Shown here: piece by piece, positions 42,402 through 51,162 of the stretch
Layout: each line of letters starts with the position of its first letter
How positions within the stretch are numbered: position 1 is the first letter of the stretch
Source: Bosea sp. ANAM02
GTDB lineage: Bacteria > Pseudomonadota > Alphaproteobacteria > Rhizobiales > Beijerinckiaceae
Reading direction: 5' to 3'
Assembly: GCF_011764485.1 (NCBI RefSeq)
Contig: NZ_AP022848.1
Span: 3,004,001 to 3,068,000 of the forward strand
DNA length: 64,000 bases
Program-made: the position numbers and the translations under genes
The notes under the pieces: model-generated
What the model was told of the DNA's origin: nothing
The model's database searches: none
Seen by the model: only the letters and a program-made list of their open reading frames with translations

Positions 42402-44399
42402 TCAGACCGCCCAGCAGGCGCAGCCGAGTGCGCCCCAGAAGCTGCGCAGGTCGGCGACCGGCAGCTTGCTCGACCAGGCGCCGGCATGGTCGTGGCCGTG
42501 GACGTTGCAGGAACTGGCGCAGCCGCAATTGTTCAGCGCCGCGCGGCGCAGCGCGTTCTTGCCGGCGCCGTCCGGCTCGCCCCAGGCGCCATAGCCCTTG
42601 AAAGTCCGCACTGGCGACCAATCGGGCATCGCCGGCGGCGGCGCGCTTTCGTCGGAGCTGGCGAAATCGCGGGCGCCATAGACGACCTTGCCGCCGACGA
42701 TGGTGAGGTCGGCACTGATGAACGAGATCTCGTCCTCCGGGCAGGCGAAGTAATCGCGGTCCGGGACAATCAGATCAGCGAACTGGCCGACCGCGATCCG
42801 GCCCTTCTTGCCCTCCTCGTTCGAGAACCAGGTGACGTTCTCCGTCCACATCCGCAAAGCGGTCTCGCGGTCGAGGCAGTTGCGCTGCGGCGTGATGCGC
42901 AGGCCGCCGACGGTCTTGCCGGTGACGAGCCACGACAGCGAGACCCAGGGATTGTAGGAGGCGACGCGGGTGGCGTCGGTTCCGGCCGAGGTCCTGACGC
43001 CCTTCTCCAGCATCCGCGCCACCGGCGGCGTCGCCTCGGCGGCGGCCGCGCCATAGCGCTCGACGAAATATTCGCCCTGATAGGCCATGCGGTGCTGCAC
43101 GGCGACGCCGCCGCCGAGCGCGGCAATGCGGTCGATCGAGCGTTCCGAGATCGTCTCGGCATGGTCGAAGAACCAGTTCAGGCCCTTGAGGGGAATATCC
43201 TTGTCGATGGTCTCGAAGACGTCGAGCGCCCGCGAGATCGTCTCGTCATAGGTCGCGTGCAGGCGCCACGGCCAGCGGTTCTCGGCGAGGATGCGCACGA
43301 CGCCCTCGAGATCGCCCTCCATCTCAGGGGGCATGTCGGGCCGCGGCTCGCGGAAATCCTCGAAATCGGCGGCGGAGAAGACCAGCATCTCGCCCGCGCC
43401 GTTATGGCGGAAATAATCGCTGCCCTGCTTGTACCTGGAGGTCTTCGTCCAGTTGAGGAAGTCGTCCTTCTCCTGCTTCGGCTTCTGCGTGAACAGGTTG
43501 TAGGCGAGGCGGATAGTGAGCTGATTGTCGTCGGCGAGCTTCTGGATGACGGCGTAGTCGTCCGGGTAGTTCTGGAAGCCGCCGCCGGCATCGATCGCGC
43601 CGGTGACGCCGAGCCGGTTGAGCTCGCGCATGAAGTGCCGGGTCGAGTTGACCTGATAATCGAAGGGGAGCTTCGGCCCCTTGGCCAGCGTCGCATAGAG
43701 AATATTGGCGTTCGGCCGCGCCAGCAGGAGACCGGTCGGATTGCCGTTGGCGTCGCGGGTGATCTCGCCGCCGGGCGGCTGCGGCGTGTCCTTCGTATAG
43801 CCGACGGCGCGCAACGCCGCGGCGTTGAGCAGGGCACGGTCGTAGAGATGCAGGATGAAGACCGGGGTGTCGGGCGCGACGGCGTTGAGCTCGTCTATCG
43901 TCGGCAGGCGCTTCTCGGCGAACTGGTGCTCGGTGAAGCCGCCGACGACGCGCACCCATTGCGGCGGCGGCGTCACCGCGACCTGGCGCTTGAGCATATT
44001 CATCGCATCGGTGAGCGAGCGCACGCCGTCCCAGCGCAGCTCCATGTTGAAGTTCAGCCCGCCGCGGATGATGTGGAGATGGTTGTCGATCAGGCCCGGC
44101 AGCGCGCTGCGGCCCTTGAGGTCGATCACCTTGGTGTCCGGGCCGGCATGGGTCATCGCCTCGGCCTCGCTGCCGACGGCCAGGAAGATGCCGTCCGCCA
44201 CCGCAACCGCGCTCGCGGTCGGGTTCGAGCGGTCGAGCGTCGTGAAGCGGCCGTTGCGGAGAATGAGATCGGCGATCATTTGGCGGACTCCTTGACCGGT
44301 CGTTTGCTGGCCGGGCGCTTGGGCGTCGGCGCTGCCGAGCAGGCCTGTCAGAGCGCCGGCTGCGGCGCCGAAGGTGGTCTGGCGGCGCGTCGGGCTCAT
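42402..44399 (-). CDS. Tat-exported amidohydrolase, YtcJ-like
   Basis: A 665-residue amidohydrolase_3 (YtcJ-like) protein. The N-terminus SPTRRQTTFGAAAGALTGLLGSADAQA is a twin-arginine-type signal, so it is probably folded with metal and exported to the periplasm. Metal ligands lie in PGLIDNHLHIIRGG (about residue 103), WRLHATYDETISRA, WFFDHAETIS and the SAGTDATRVASYNPW motif. The C-terminal 40 residues carry a Cys/His-rich segment, NNCGCASSCNVHGHDHAGAW, which may bind an additional metal. The start overlaps the XapX stop (TGATG). The substrate is unknown. Confidence 0.85.
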   Translation of the reverse strand: MSPTRRQTTFGAAAGALTGLLGSADAQAPGQQTTGQGVRQMIADLILRNGRFTTLDRSNPTASAVAVADGIFLAVGSEAEAMTHAGPDTKVIDLKGRSALPGLIDNHLHIIRGGLNFNMELRWDGVRSLTDAMNMLKRQVAVTPPPQWVRVVGGFTEHQFAEKRLPTIDELNAVAPDTPVFILHLYDRALLNAAALRAVGYTKDTPQPPGGEITRDANGNPTGLLLARPNANILYATLAKGPKLPFDYQVNSTRHFMRELNRLGVTGAIDAGGGFQNYPDDYAVIQKLADDNQLTIRLAYNLFTQKPKQEKDDFLNWTKTSRYKQGSDYFRHNGAGEMLVFSAADFEDFREPRPDMPPEMEGDLEGVVRILAENRWPWRLHATYDETISRALDVFETIDKDIPLKGLNWFFDHAETISERSIDRIAALGGGVAVQHRMAYQGEYFVERYGAAAAEATPPVARMLEKGVRTSAGTDATRVASYNPWVSLSWLVTGKTVGGLRITPQRNCLDRETALRMWTENVTWFSNEEGKKGRIAVGQFADLIVPDRDYFACPEDEISFISADLTIVGGKVVYGARDFASSDESAPPPAMPDWSPVRTFKGYGAWGEPDGAGKNALRRAALNNCGCASSCNVHGHDHAGAWSSKLPVADLRSFWGALGCACWAV

Positions 44400-44668
44400 C
44401 AGGCCTGTTCCTTGTTCTTATCGTCGGTGGGCTGGCGTGCCGGCAGCGCGCCGAAGACATGCTCGCCGCATTCGCGCTGCAGCCAGCCGAGGCTGAGGCT
44501 CTGGCCCGAAACCAGCCTCTTGGCGATCGGCACGATCTGCTCGCCGGCGAGGATGCCGAGCAGGCCGACCAGCGCGATCACCGGCGGAGCCGGCGAGCGC
44601 ACGTTCATGAGGCTGTAGAGGACACCGACCACCAGCCCGGCGCCAAGCGACAACAGATAGAGCTTCAT
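44399..44668 (-). CDS. XapX domain (DUF1427) small membrane protein
   Basis: An 89-residue protein that starts MKLYLLSLGAGLVVGVLYSL and continues NVRSPAPPVIALVGLLGILAGEQ, the signature of the XapX domain, with two short membrane helices. The soluble C-terminus (about residues 55-89) is charged. The start is taken at ATG 44668; a GTG four codons upstream also keeps the frame. The function of XapX proteins is unknown, but they often accompany exported amidohydrolases as here, so a joint membrane function is likely. Confidence 0.88.
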   Translation of the reverse strand: MKLYLLSLGAGLVVGVLYSLMNVRSPAPPVIALVGLLGILAGEQIVPIAKRLVSGQSLSLGWLQRECGEHVFGALPARQPTDDKNKEQA

Positions 44669-44688
44669 CGCATTCCCCACGGCTGCGA

Positions 44689-44711
44689 CCGGGGCGACGG
44701 GACCGCCCCGG
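44689..44711 (-). terminator. Hairpin between the alpha/beta hydrolase and XapX genes
   Basis: The stem CCGGGGCG and CGCCCCGG with a seven-base loop lies 18 bases after the hydrolase stop and before the XapX gene. It could separate the two transcripts. There is no T-run. Confidence 0.5.
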
Positions 44712-44729
44712 AGCGGCTATCGGCCGGGC

Positions 44730-45566
44730 TCAAGCCTTCACGAAGGCGAGCAGATCGGCGTTGAGGACTTCGGCATGGGTGGTCAGCATGCCGTGCGGAT
44801 AGCCCGAATAGACCTTGAGCGTGCCGTTCTTCAGGTGCTTGATCGATTCATGCGCGGAGGCGCCGATCGGCACGATCTGGTCGTCATCGCCATGAGCGAC
44901 GAGCGTCGGCACAGCGATCGCCTTGAGGTCGCCGGTCTGGTCGGTCTCGGAGAAGGCCTTGATGCCGTCGTAATGGGCCTTGGCGCTGCCCATCATGCCC
45001 TGGCGCCACCAGTTCCGGATCACGCCCTCGTCGATCTTCGCACCCGGCCGGTTGTAGCCGTAGAACGGACCGGTCGGGACATCGAGGAAGAACTGCGCCC
45101 GGTTGTCGGCGAGCGCCTTGCGGAAACCGTCGAAGACCTCGATCGGCAGGCCATCGGGATTGCCCGCGGTCTTGACCATTAATGGCGGCACGGCCGAGAC
45201 CAGCACCGCCTTGGCGACGCGCCCCTGCGGCTCGCCGTGCCTCGCGACATAGCGCGCGACCTGACCACCCCCGGTCGAATGGCCGATATGGACCGCGTTC
45301 CTGAGGTCGAGATGCTCGACCACGGCCGAGGCGTCGGCGGCGTAATGGTCCATGTCGTGCCCGTCCCACACCTGGGCCGAGCGGCCATGGCCGCGCCGGT
45401 CGCTGGCGACGACGCGATAGCCCTTGTGCAGGAAGAACAGCATCTGGGCGTCCCAGTCGTCGCTGCTCAGCGGCCAGCCGTGATGGAACATGATCGGCTG
45501 GGCGTCCTTCGGCCCCCAGTCCTTGTAGAAGATCTCGACGCCGTCTTTCGTCGTGACGAATGGCAT
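44730..45566 (-). CDS. Alpha/beta hydrolase, non-heme chloroperoxidase/arylesterase type
   Basis: A 278-residue alpha/beta-hydrolase. It begins with the substrate-strand motif [35 protein letters not shown]. The nucleophile elbow [17 protein letters not shown] is near residue 95. The acid is in [13 protein letters not shown] and the histidine in [20 protein letters not shown]. This is the pattern of cofactor-free haloperoxidases/arylesterases that act as perhydrolases or esterases. It stands two bases from an isochorismatase-family gene, so the two are co-expressed. Confidence 0.88.
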   Translation of the reverse strand: MPFVTTKDGVEIFYKDWGPKDAQPIMFHHGWPLSSDDWDAQMLFFLHKGYRVVASDRRGHGRSAQVWDGHDMDHYAADASAVVEHLDLRNAVHIGHSTGGGQVARYVARHGEPQGRVAKAVLVSAVPPLMVKTAGNPDGLPIEVFDGFRKALADNRAQFFLDVPTGPFYGYNRPGAKIDEGVIRNWWRQGMMGSAKAHYDGIKAFSETDQTGDLKAIAVPTLVAHGDDDQIVPIGASAHESIKHLKNGTLKVYSGYPHGMLTTHAEVLNADLLAFVKA

Positions 45567-45568
45567 GG

Positions 45569-46222
45569 TCAGTGTCCTTCCTGAGCGCCGAACATGGTCT
45601 TCGCGTAGATGATGCCGAGCCCGTAGGCGCCGCCGAAATTCTTCGCGATTCCCGTGGTCAGGTCGTAGGTTGCGGTGCGAGCCCAGTCGCGCTGGAGCTC
45701 GAGCAGATACTGCAACGAAGTCATCGGCCGCGCACCGGCCTGGATCATGCGTTCCATGGCGCGCTGATGCGCCTCGTCGGAGACGTCGCCGCAGGCATCG
45801 GCAATAACGTAGACTTCAAAACCCTGGTCGATCGCCGAAAGCGCCGGGCCGACGATGCAGACGCTGGTCCACAAACCCGCGAGCACGACGCGGCCCTTGC
45901 CGATCTCGTTGACGCGGGCGATGACGGCCGCGTCCTCCCAGGTGTTCATCGAGGTGCGGTCGAGCATCTTCTGGCCGGGGAAGGCACGGCCGATCTCCTC
46001 GAACATCGGGCCGGAGAAGCTCTTCTCGGCCACGGTGGTCAGGATGGTCGAGGCGCCGAAGCCGGCCGCCGCATGGGCGACCAACGCCGCATTGTTGCGG
46101 AGCTGCACGGCATCGATCGACTTGGTCGCGAAAGCCATCTGCGACTGGAAATCGATCATGATCAGCGTGTGGTCCTGCGGCGTCAGCAGGAGCTTGCCTG
46201 GAGCGGCCTTGGCGGTCGGCAT
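45569..46222 (-). CDS. Isochorismatase-family cysteine hydrolase, YcaC-like
   Basis: A 217-residue cysteine hydrolase. The catalytic aspartate is in [15 protein letters not shown] (about residue 24), the lysine in [12 protein letters not shown], and the cysteine in [21 protein letters not shown] (about residue 120). The arrangement matches the YcaC branch, whose substrate is unknown. The start is the ATG at 46222. Both this enzyme and the following alpha/beta hydrolase are often induced together under oxidative or xenobiotic stress in proteobacteria. Confidence 0.87.
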   Translation of the reverse strand: MPTAKAAPGKLLLTPQDHTLIMIDFQSQMAFATKSIDAVQLRNNAALVAHAAAGFGASTILTTVAEKSFSGPMFEEIGRAFPGQKMLDRTSMNTWEDAAVIARVNEIGKGRVVLAGLWTSVCIVGPALSAIDQGFEVYVIADACGDVSDEAHQRAMERMIQAGARPMTSLQYLLELQRDWARTATYDLTTGIAKNFGGAYGLGIIYAKTMFGAQEGH

Positions 46223-46352
46223 GTCATATCCCCCAGATGCGAACGGTTCGGAGAGGGCTCGGCCGGTCGGATCCCCGGACCCTTCGAGAGTGATGTCGCG
46301 ATCCGAAGCCCCGTGACGCGAAGTGGTACGCAATGCGCTCCTGTCGGAGCAA

Positions 46353-46787
46353 TTATCCGGAGGTGTCGGGCAGCTCCTGCCCAGGGATAGGGTGACGTCG
46401 ACGAGCGTCGCCCGCGGGGAGATCGGCAGGTCCGATCCCGAGGCAGGCGAGCAGAGCCTCGGGATCGCAAGGCTTGGCCAGATAGCCGTCGATGCCGCTG
46501 CGGCGGGCGTGGCGCTCCGTGGTCTGGTCGGGATAGGCCGTGATCAGGATGGTTCGCAGGGCAGCCGAGCGCGCCTTCGCTTCGAGGCAGAGTTCGAGCC
46601 CGCCCATGCCCGGCATGCGATGATCGGCGATGACGGCGAAAGCGGTCCGGAGCGCGCCCGAAGCCAGGAGATCGGCACCGATGGCGAAGGCGCGGGCCCC
46701 GAAACCCATCGCCTCGACCAAAGCCACCATGGCGGCGCGGGCGGAGGCATCGTCGTCGACAATGGCGATCAGCGGAAGCCCGGCCAT
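46353..46787 (-). CDS. Single-domain response regulator
   Basis: A 144-residue receiver-only protein. The acidic pair is in IAIVDDDASARAAM, the phosphorylated aspartate in VIADHRMPGMGGLEL (about residue 55), the threonine in ILITAYPD, and the lysine in GYLAKPCDPEAL. There is no output domain. It follows a FixJ-type regulator and a histidine kinase in the same direction, 62 bases away, so it may act as a phosphate sink or partner for that kinase. Confidence 0.87.
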   Translation of the reverse strand: MAGLPLIAIVDDDASARAAMVALVEAMGFGARAFAIGADLLASGALRTAFAVIADHRMPGMGGLELCLEAKARSAALRTILITAYPDQTTERHARRSGIDGYLAKPCDPEALLACLGIGPADLPAGDARRRHPIPGQELPDTSG

Positions 46788-46849
46788 CCGAACCGACCCC
46801 TTGGGGCATCTGGTCCGGCCATCCTGCTTTCGATGCGGCGCGGGGGCAA

Positions 46850-47497
46850 TTATACCCCGGTATCGCCCTGCCTGTTCACCGAGCCATCGAGAGCCAGCCG
46901 GTCGGCGATCCGCACGAGATCGGCGAGAGAGGTCGCGCGCAGCTTGTGCATGACCTGCGCCCGGTGAACCTTGATCGTGACCTCGCTCAGCCCCAGCGCC
47001 TGTGCGATCTGCTTGTTCATCTGGCCGGCAGCGACGAGCGGCATGATTTCCCGCTCCCGCGGCGTCATCGTGGCGACGCGGCCCTGCAGTTCGGCGAGAG
47101 CGGCCGCCCTGGCGCGCTCCTGCCGGTTCTGTGCGATGGCGCGGTGGACGCCGTCCAGCAGGTCCTGGTCGCGGAAGGGCTTGGTCAGGAACTCGACGGC
47201 ACCGGCCTTCATCGCCGCGACCGACATCGGCACATCGCCGTGACCGGTGATGAACACGATCGGCAGCGGCTTCGCCGAGCGACAGAGCTCGCGCTGGAAC
47301 TCCAGGCCGCTCAGGCCCGGCAGGCGGACATCGAGCACGAGGCAGCCCGGCCGGTCGGGGCGGGTCGCGGCCGCGAAGGCCGGCGCGGTCTCGAAGCAGA
47401 GAACCTCATGGCCGACCGAGCGCAACAGGCTCTCCAGCGAGGCGCGCATCGCCGGATCGTCATCGACCACATAAACGGTCGAACCGCTTTCCGTCAT
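46850..47497 (-). CDS. FixJ/NodW-family response regulator
   Basis: A 215-residue regulator. The receiver domain has YVVDDDPAMRASLESLL, the phosphoacceptor in CLVLDVRLPGLSGLEF (about residue 55), and FLTKPFRDQDLLDGV. The LuxR-type helix-turn-helix reads VATMTPREREIMPLVAAGQMNKQIAQALGLSEVTIKVHRAQVMHKL (about 140-185). The start at ATG 47497 overlaps the kinase stop (ATGA), which establishes co-translation with its partner. Expected targets are the nearby hydrolase and XapX operons; this is inference. Confidence 0.92.
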   Translation of the reverse strand: MTESGSTVYVVDDDPAMRASLESLLRSVGHEVLCFETAPAFAAATRPDRPGCLVLDVRLPGLSGLEFQRELCRSAKPLPIVFITGHGDVPMSVAAMKAGAVEFLTKPFRDQDLLDGVHRAIAQNRQERARAAALAELQGRVATMTPREREIMPLVAAGQMNKQIAQALGLSEVTIKVHRAQVMHKLRATSLADLVRIADRLALDGSVNRQGDTGV

Positions 47498-49074
47498 GGC
47501 GAGGGACTCCCGTCGGTCCGCAGGCCGGCAGCCGCAGGCAGGGTGAACTGGAAGACAGCGCCCCGCGGCCGGTTGTCCGAGGCCCAGAGCCGCCCGCCAT
47601 GAGCCTCGATCACAGTGCGGCAGAACATCAGGCCCATCCCCATGCCGTTCGGTTTCGTCGTGAAGAAGGGCTCGAATATACGGTCGCGTTCGGCCTCTGC
47701 CAAACCGCTCCCATTGTCGGCGATGGCGACGAGAACCTCGCCATAGGGCTGCCTGCGGGAACTCAGCAGCAGCAGGCGCTGCCCCGACGTGGCGCACATC
47801 GCATCCACAGCATTGTCGATCAGGTTGCAGAGGACCTGTTCGATCTGGAGGGCGTTGCCGATGACGGCCGGCAACGCGTCCTCGAATGCCGTCTTCACCT
47901 CGACGCGGGCGAGCCGGACATCGCCGGCGAGCTGTCGAAGCGTTGCGGCCACCATCCGGTTGAGATCGAGCGGCGCCCGCTCCTGCGTCGGCTGGACGAA
48001 CATCGCGCGTATGCCGGCGACGATCCGGTTGGCGCGGTGACCGTCCGCGACGATGCGCTCCAGCGCCGCACGTATTTCCACGATTTCGGGCCTCTCGCGG
48101 TCGAGCCAGCGCAATCCTGCCGAGGCATTGGTCACCATGCTGGCCAGCGGCTGGTTGACCTCATGGGCGATCGAGGCCGAGAGCGCTTCGATCGCGGTCA
48201 GGCGGTTCTGACGGGCCCGGCGTTCCGCGATCTCGGCGCGGGCAAGCCGGGCGTGGACCGTCGTCGCCTCGGAGAGCAGGACCAACAGCACGACACCGGC
48301 CGAGATGAGGCCATAGATCCGTCCCGCCCACCAGCCGACGCTCAGCCTGATCGCCGCGCCGAAATAGGAGATGAGGATGATCTCGCTTAGCAGCGTCACG
48401 AGCAGGACCATCAGCCAAAGGTCGAGGGTCGTGCGCCTCCGCGCCGCAAGCGCGGCCAGGCCGGCGAGATAGAGTACGATCGCGGCAGCGGGCACATAGG
48501 TCCAGAGTCGGGCCACGCTGCGCGCATCGGCCATGAAGGGAGGCAGCTTCGCAGCATTGGTCACGATCAGCAGGCTGCAGGCAAGGGCTGCGATGAGGGT
48601 GCCGAAGATGGTACCGACGAGGACGCGCGCGGTGGCGCCGGGCCAGGGGCGCCGGCCGAGCAGCGCGTAGGCGATGACGAAGAGCGGGAAGCTCAGGCGG
48701 CGCAGGGCGGCGATCGTTGCGGTGGCCTGCAGGTTCGGCTCCGGCGCGAGCGCCGTGAAGACGCCGGGAAAGGTCAGCGCCCAGGGAATCGCGAGCAGGG
48801 CCGAGAACAGGAAGCCGGCCGCGAGAAGCAGGATCGCCCGGGAGCGCTGGACGGCGAACTGCGCGAAGAGCAGTGCCGCCGCGATCAGCTCGATGATGAA
48901 GATCGCCGCGGCGTAGGCGGCGACGAAAGGCTCGGTGCCGATCGTGGGTTGACGCGCATAGGGTATGGTCACCACCAGCACGCCGATCAGCAGCGCGATC
49001 AGGCCGCCGGCCAGGAGATTCTGGCGCGGCGTCGGCGGGGACGCCAACGGCGAGCGCTCGGCTTGTGCTGTCAT
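47494..49074 (-). CDS. MASE4-domain sensor histidine kinase
   Basis: A 526-residue membrane kinase. The N-terminal 265 residues have about eight helices in the MASE4 pattern (LLAGGLIALLIGVLVVTIPYARQPTIGTEPFVAAYAAAIFIIEL). The kinase core follows with the H-box ALSASIAHEVNQPLASMVTNASAGLRWL, the N-box LCNLIDNAVDAM, and the G-boxes VAIADNGSGLAEAERDRIFEPFFTTKPNGMGMGL. The class with HEVNQPL is that of FixL-like kinases paired with FixJ-type regulators, which agrees with the next gene. The signal sensed by MASE4 is unknown. The frame is open 34 codons upstream, but ATG 49074 gives the family-like start. Confidence 0.92.
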   Translation of the reverse strand: MTAQAERSPLASPPTPRQNLLAGGLIALLIGVLVVTIPYARQPTIGTEPFVAAYAAAIFIIELIAAALLFAQFAVQRSRAILLLAAGFLFSALLAIPWALTFPGVFTALAPEPNLQATATIAALRRLSFPLFVIAYALLGRRPWPGATARVLVGTIFGTLIAALACSLLIVTNAAKLPPFMADARSVARLWTYVPAAAIVLYLAGLAALAARRRTTLDLWLMVLLVTLLSEIILISYFGAAIRLSVGWWAGRIYGLISAGVVLLVLLSEATTVHARLARAEIAERRARQNRLTAIEALSASIAHEVNQPLASMVTNASAGLRWLDRERPEIVEIRAALERIVADGHRANRIVAGIRAMFVQPTQERAPLDLNRMVAATLRQLAGDVRLARVEVKTAFEDALPAVIGNALQIEQVLCNLIDNAVDAMCATSGQRLLLLSSRRQPYGEVLVAIADNGSGLAEAERDRIFEPFFTTKPNGMGMGLMFCRTVIEAHGGRLWASDNRPRGAVFQFTLPAAAGLRTDGSPSP

Positions 49075-49470
49075 CAGCCCTGCCCTTCGTGCCTGCCCCG
49101 CAGATCCTTTCGTCGACTGCGAAGCCTTCGCGGTTCCGGGACCCCTCCGCGATACAGCACCGAAAGATGGGCGCAAACAGCTCCGGCGCAGGATGCGGAT
49201 TCTCCCAAGCTGCTCGGCGCAAGCAAAAGCAGAAATGCGTCGACTCTAAACTTATGAAAGAGCAAGAGTTCCAGCTTTGCAGGTGCTTGGAGGCGCAATG
49301 GCGCGGTCTACGGGAAACCGGAGATGCGCTCGCTAAGCATTGAAATCGCTTGTCTTTTTCACTCGCTGGACCGCTCCTTTGTAGATGTCTTTGTAGCGAC
49401 TGGCAAGCCTCCTCTTTCCCCTACGGCCCGGCGCTTCTAGAATAGATCTCGCGGAAGCTAGGGAGCTATT
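49075..49470. other. Intergenic region with the left attachment repeat
   Basis: This 396-base gap lies between the histidine kinase and the first gene of the integrated element. Its right part, from 49299, begins with an 18-bp copy of the tRNA-Glu 3' end. Sequence to the left of the repeat is GC-rich like the chromosome; to the right it is more AT-rich. No other gene is seen. Confidence 0.6.
49299..49316. other. attL, left attachment repeat
   Basis: The 18 bases TGGCGCGGTCTACGGGAA are identical to 62747-62764, the CCA end, acceptor stem and part of the T arm of tRNA-Glu. Identity stops at both sides of this core. Confidence 0.85.
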
Positions 49471-50031
49471 ATGTCCGACGGATCGCAGGCGGAACATTTT
49501 GACAAATGGACACGCTATCTCAAAGAAACACGCGCGGCTGCGGAGCCGTGGGAGAAATCCGCGTTAGAGTATCAGAAGTTTGCGGTCGAGTATTCTAAGC
49601 TCCTTGTAACGAACCTCTATGTGCTGAACGCGGGCGGGCTAATCTCGCTACCGGCGCTGTCGGCGTTTCTCGGCGTGAACGCTCTGGCTAGGAACGAACG
49701 TATGTTTATCCTCGGATGGACGGTTTCGGGCTTCATACTTGGACTTGTTCTAGCGGCCCTCTGCTCGCTCTTCGTATACTTTAACTTTCAAACACACGCG
49801 GAACTTGCTCGATTTCAAGGTGAGCAGGATAAGTACGGCGTCGGTATCGTGCTCGGAGTGGTAGGGCAGGATAAGGACGAGAGGGCAAAGGTGCAGGGCT
49901 AACTCGCTGTGGAGGTTGCCAAGCTAGGCCGATCGGTCAATCGCACGTTTCGCTTAGCGCATCTCTGTGGATGGCTATCACTGACCGCCTTTCTCGCTTC
50001 TGCCGGCTGGCTGGCGACGAACCTGCGATGA
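49471..50031 (+). pseudogene. Membrane protein gene split by an in-frame TAA
   Basis: The frame from ATG 49471 has a stop at 49900-49902 (codon 144) and then continues in the same frame for 42 more codons to TGA 50029. The first part has two membrane helices (LLVTNLYVLNAGGLISLPALSAF and ILGWTVSGFILGLVLAALCSLF). The part after the stop supplies a third helix (HLCGWLSLTAFLASAGWLATN) after a basic stretch RSVNRTFRLA. A short N-terminal region is helical and charged. The pattern suggests one 186-residue three-helix protein with a nonsense mutation. The truncated 143-residue form could still insert in the membrane. The family is unknown to me; similar proteins occur in rhizobial accessory DNA. Confidence 0.65.
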
Positions 50032-50181
50032 TGCGTTAACCGCAACTCCTGTCTCGCCGCAAATGAACCTCCATCCCCTTTTCACCCCTCCCTCTTCGGC
50101 CCCGTAGCCGGACTACAACCGAGGAGAGAGTTTCCCTGCGTCAGCACTTGTGATTAGCAAGACGCGCGGTATCATCGCCCC

Positions 50182-50892
50182 ATGGCAAGATGCACAGCAC
50201 CAGTGAACGGTCATCGATCAGCGGCAGCCGCAGCGGATTGTCCCGCGTGTGGTGGCCGCTACGGACGCTTCCGAAGCTACGGCAGCTACGGGTCTTACCC
50301 ATCGCGATCCGACTAGGGCGGGTCTGGGAGCAGTGGGATTAGTCGGCCGAGCGGCGGCGGCGGGTCCGGAGGGAGCACAAGGCCGCGCTGGTCGCGAGCT
50401 GGTTCGTCGGTCATTTACACGCCGGCCGAGGTGCGAACGCTCACTCCTTTTCGCGAAAGCATCGAGAAGCGCCCGCCCCTTCCCGATCTTAGGGACATAT
50501 TTCTTTGTCACGCTTGGGACGACAGAGGAGGAGCCGCGAAAGACCTACATGACCTGCTAGAAGCACGCGGCGTCAAAGTCTGGTTTAGCGAGAAGGACGT
50601 TGTCCTGGGTTCTTCGCTGCTTCGTGAGATCGACAAGGGGCTTGCGAAATCACGCGTTGGCATCGTTTTGGTCACGCCTGCACTGCTTAGAAGGCTCCAG
50701 CAGGAGGGTATCGCTGACAAGGAGCTTTCGGTTCTTCTAGCGCGTGACCTACTGGTTCCTATCGTACACAACACGACGTACGATGCCCTGCGCGAAGTCA
50801 GCCCTATGCTCGCCTCGCGAAGCGGCCTGAGCACTGCGGAAGGGCCGATGGCGAACGTAGCGGCCAAGCTCGCTGAACTTGTCGCGCCCTAG
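50182..50892 (+). pseudogene. TIR-domain protein gene split by an in-frame TAG
   Basis: The TIR domain lies at the C-terminal end: DIFLCHAWDDRGGAAKDLHDLL, VKVWFSEKDVVLGSSLLREI, SRVGIVLVTPALL and DKELSVLL with a glutamate in the likely catalytic position. In the same frame upstream is ATG 50182, which opens a Cys-containing start (MARCTAPVNGH, DCPACGGRYGRF) and a Gly/Ser/Tyr-rich linker that is cut by TAG at 50314-50316 (codon 45). The linker composition continues after the stop (SGGGGSGGSTRPRWSRAGSS), so the full gene once encoded about 236 residues. The remaining intact frame could start at GTG 50431 and make a bare 153-residue TIR protein. TIR domains often degrade NAD+ in defence systems. 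Confidence 0.7.
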
Positions 50893-50919
50893 TTTGACAG
50901 CGAAAGACAACGGCGAGCG

Positions 50920-51162
50920 CTACTGCATCATTCGCCTTGCTTGCTCCGCTTCGTCGTCAATCTCCTCAAGCCTCTTCTGCAAACGCCGCCGTATGCCTGC
51001 CATCTCCCTGTTCGCGGCCTCTACGGCCTCTGCTTGGGCCAATAGCCGGCACCCTTCCGGTGACAGCAGCCTGGCCGCGCGAAGAGCTGTGAGCTGCGCC
51101 TGAATATGAGCAATAGTGGCCGGATCGTCCTCGGCCTCTGGTATCTTGAGGTCGCCAGTCAT
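50920..51162 (-). CDS. Small coiled-coil protein, unknown
   Basis: An 80-residue charged protein, almost entirely helical, with a likely coiled coil in ARLLSPEGCRLLAQAEAVEAANREMAGIRRRLQKRLEEIDDEAEQARR. It starts four bases inside the preceding gene (ATGA overlap), so the two are translated together. I do not recognise it. It belongs to the element's minus-strand block. Confidence 0.6.
   Translation of the reverse strand: MTGDLKIPEAEDDPATIAHIQAQLTALRAARLLSPEGCRLLAQAEAVEAANREMAGIRRRLQKRLEEIDDEAEQARRMMQ

Noticed and set aside
50249..50560. A 103-codon frame overlapping the TIR gene start
   Set aside because: It is in a different frame from the TIR domain and Ala/Gly/Arg-rich. The Cys-containing start from 50182 is in frame with the TIR domain and is the better model.
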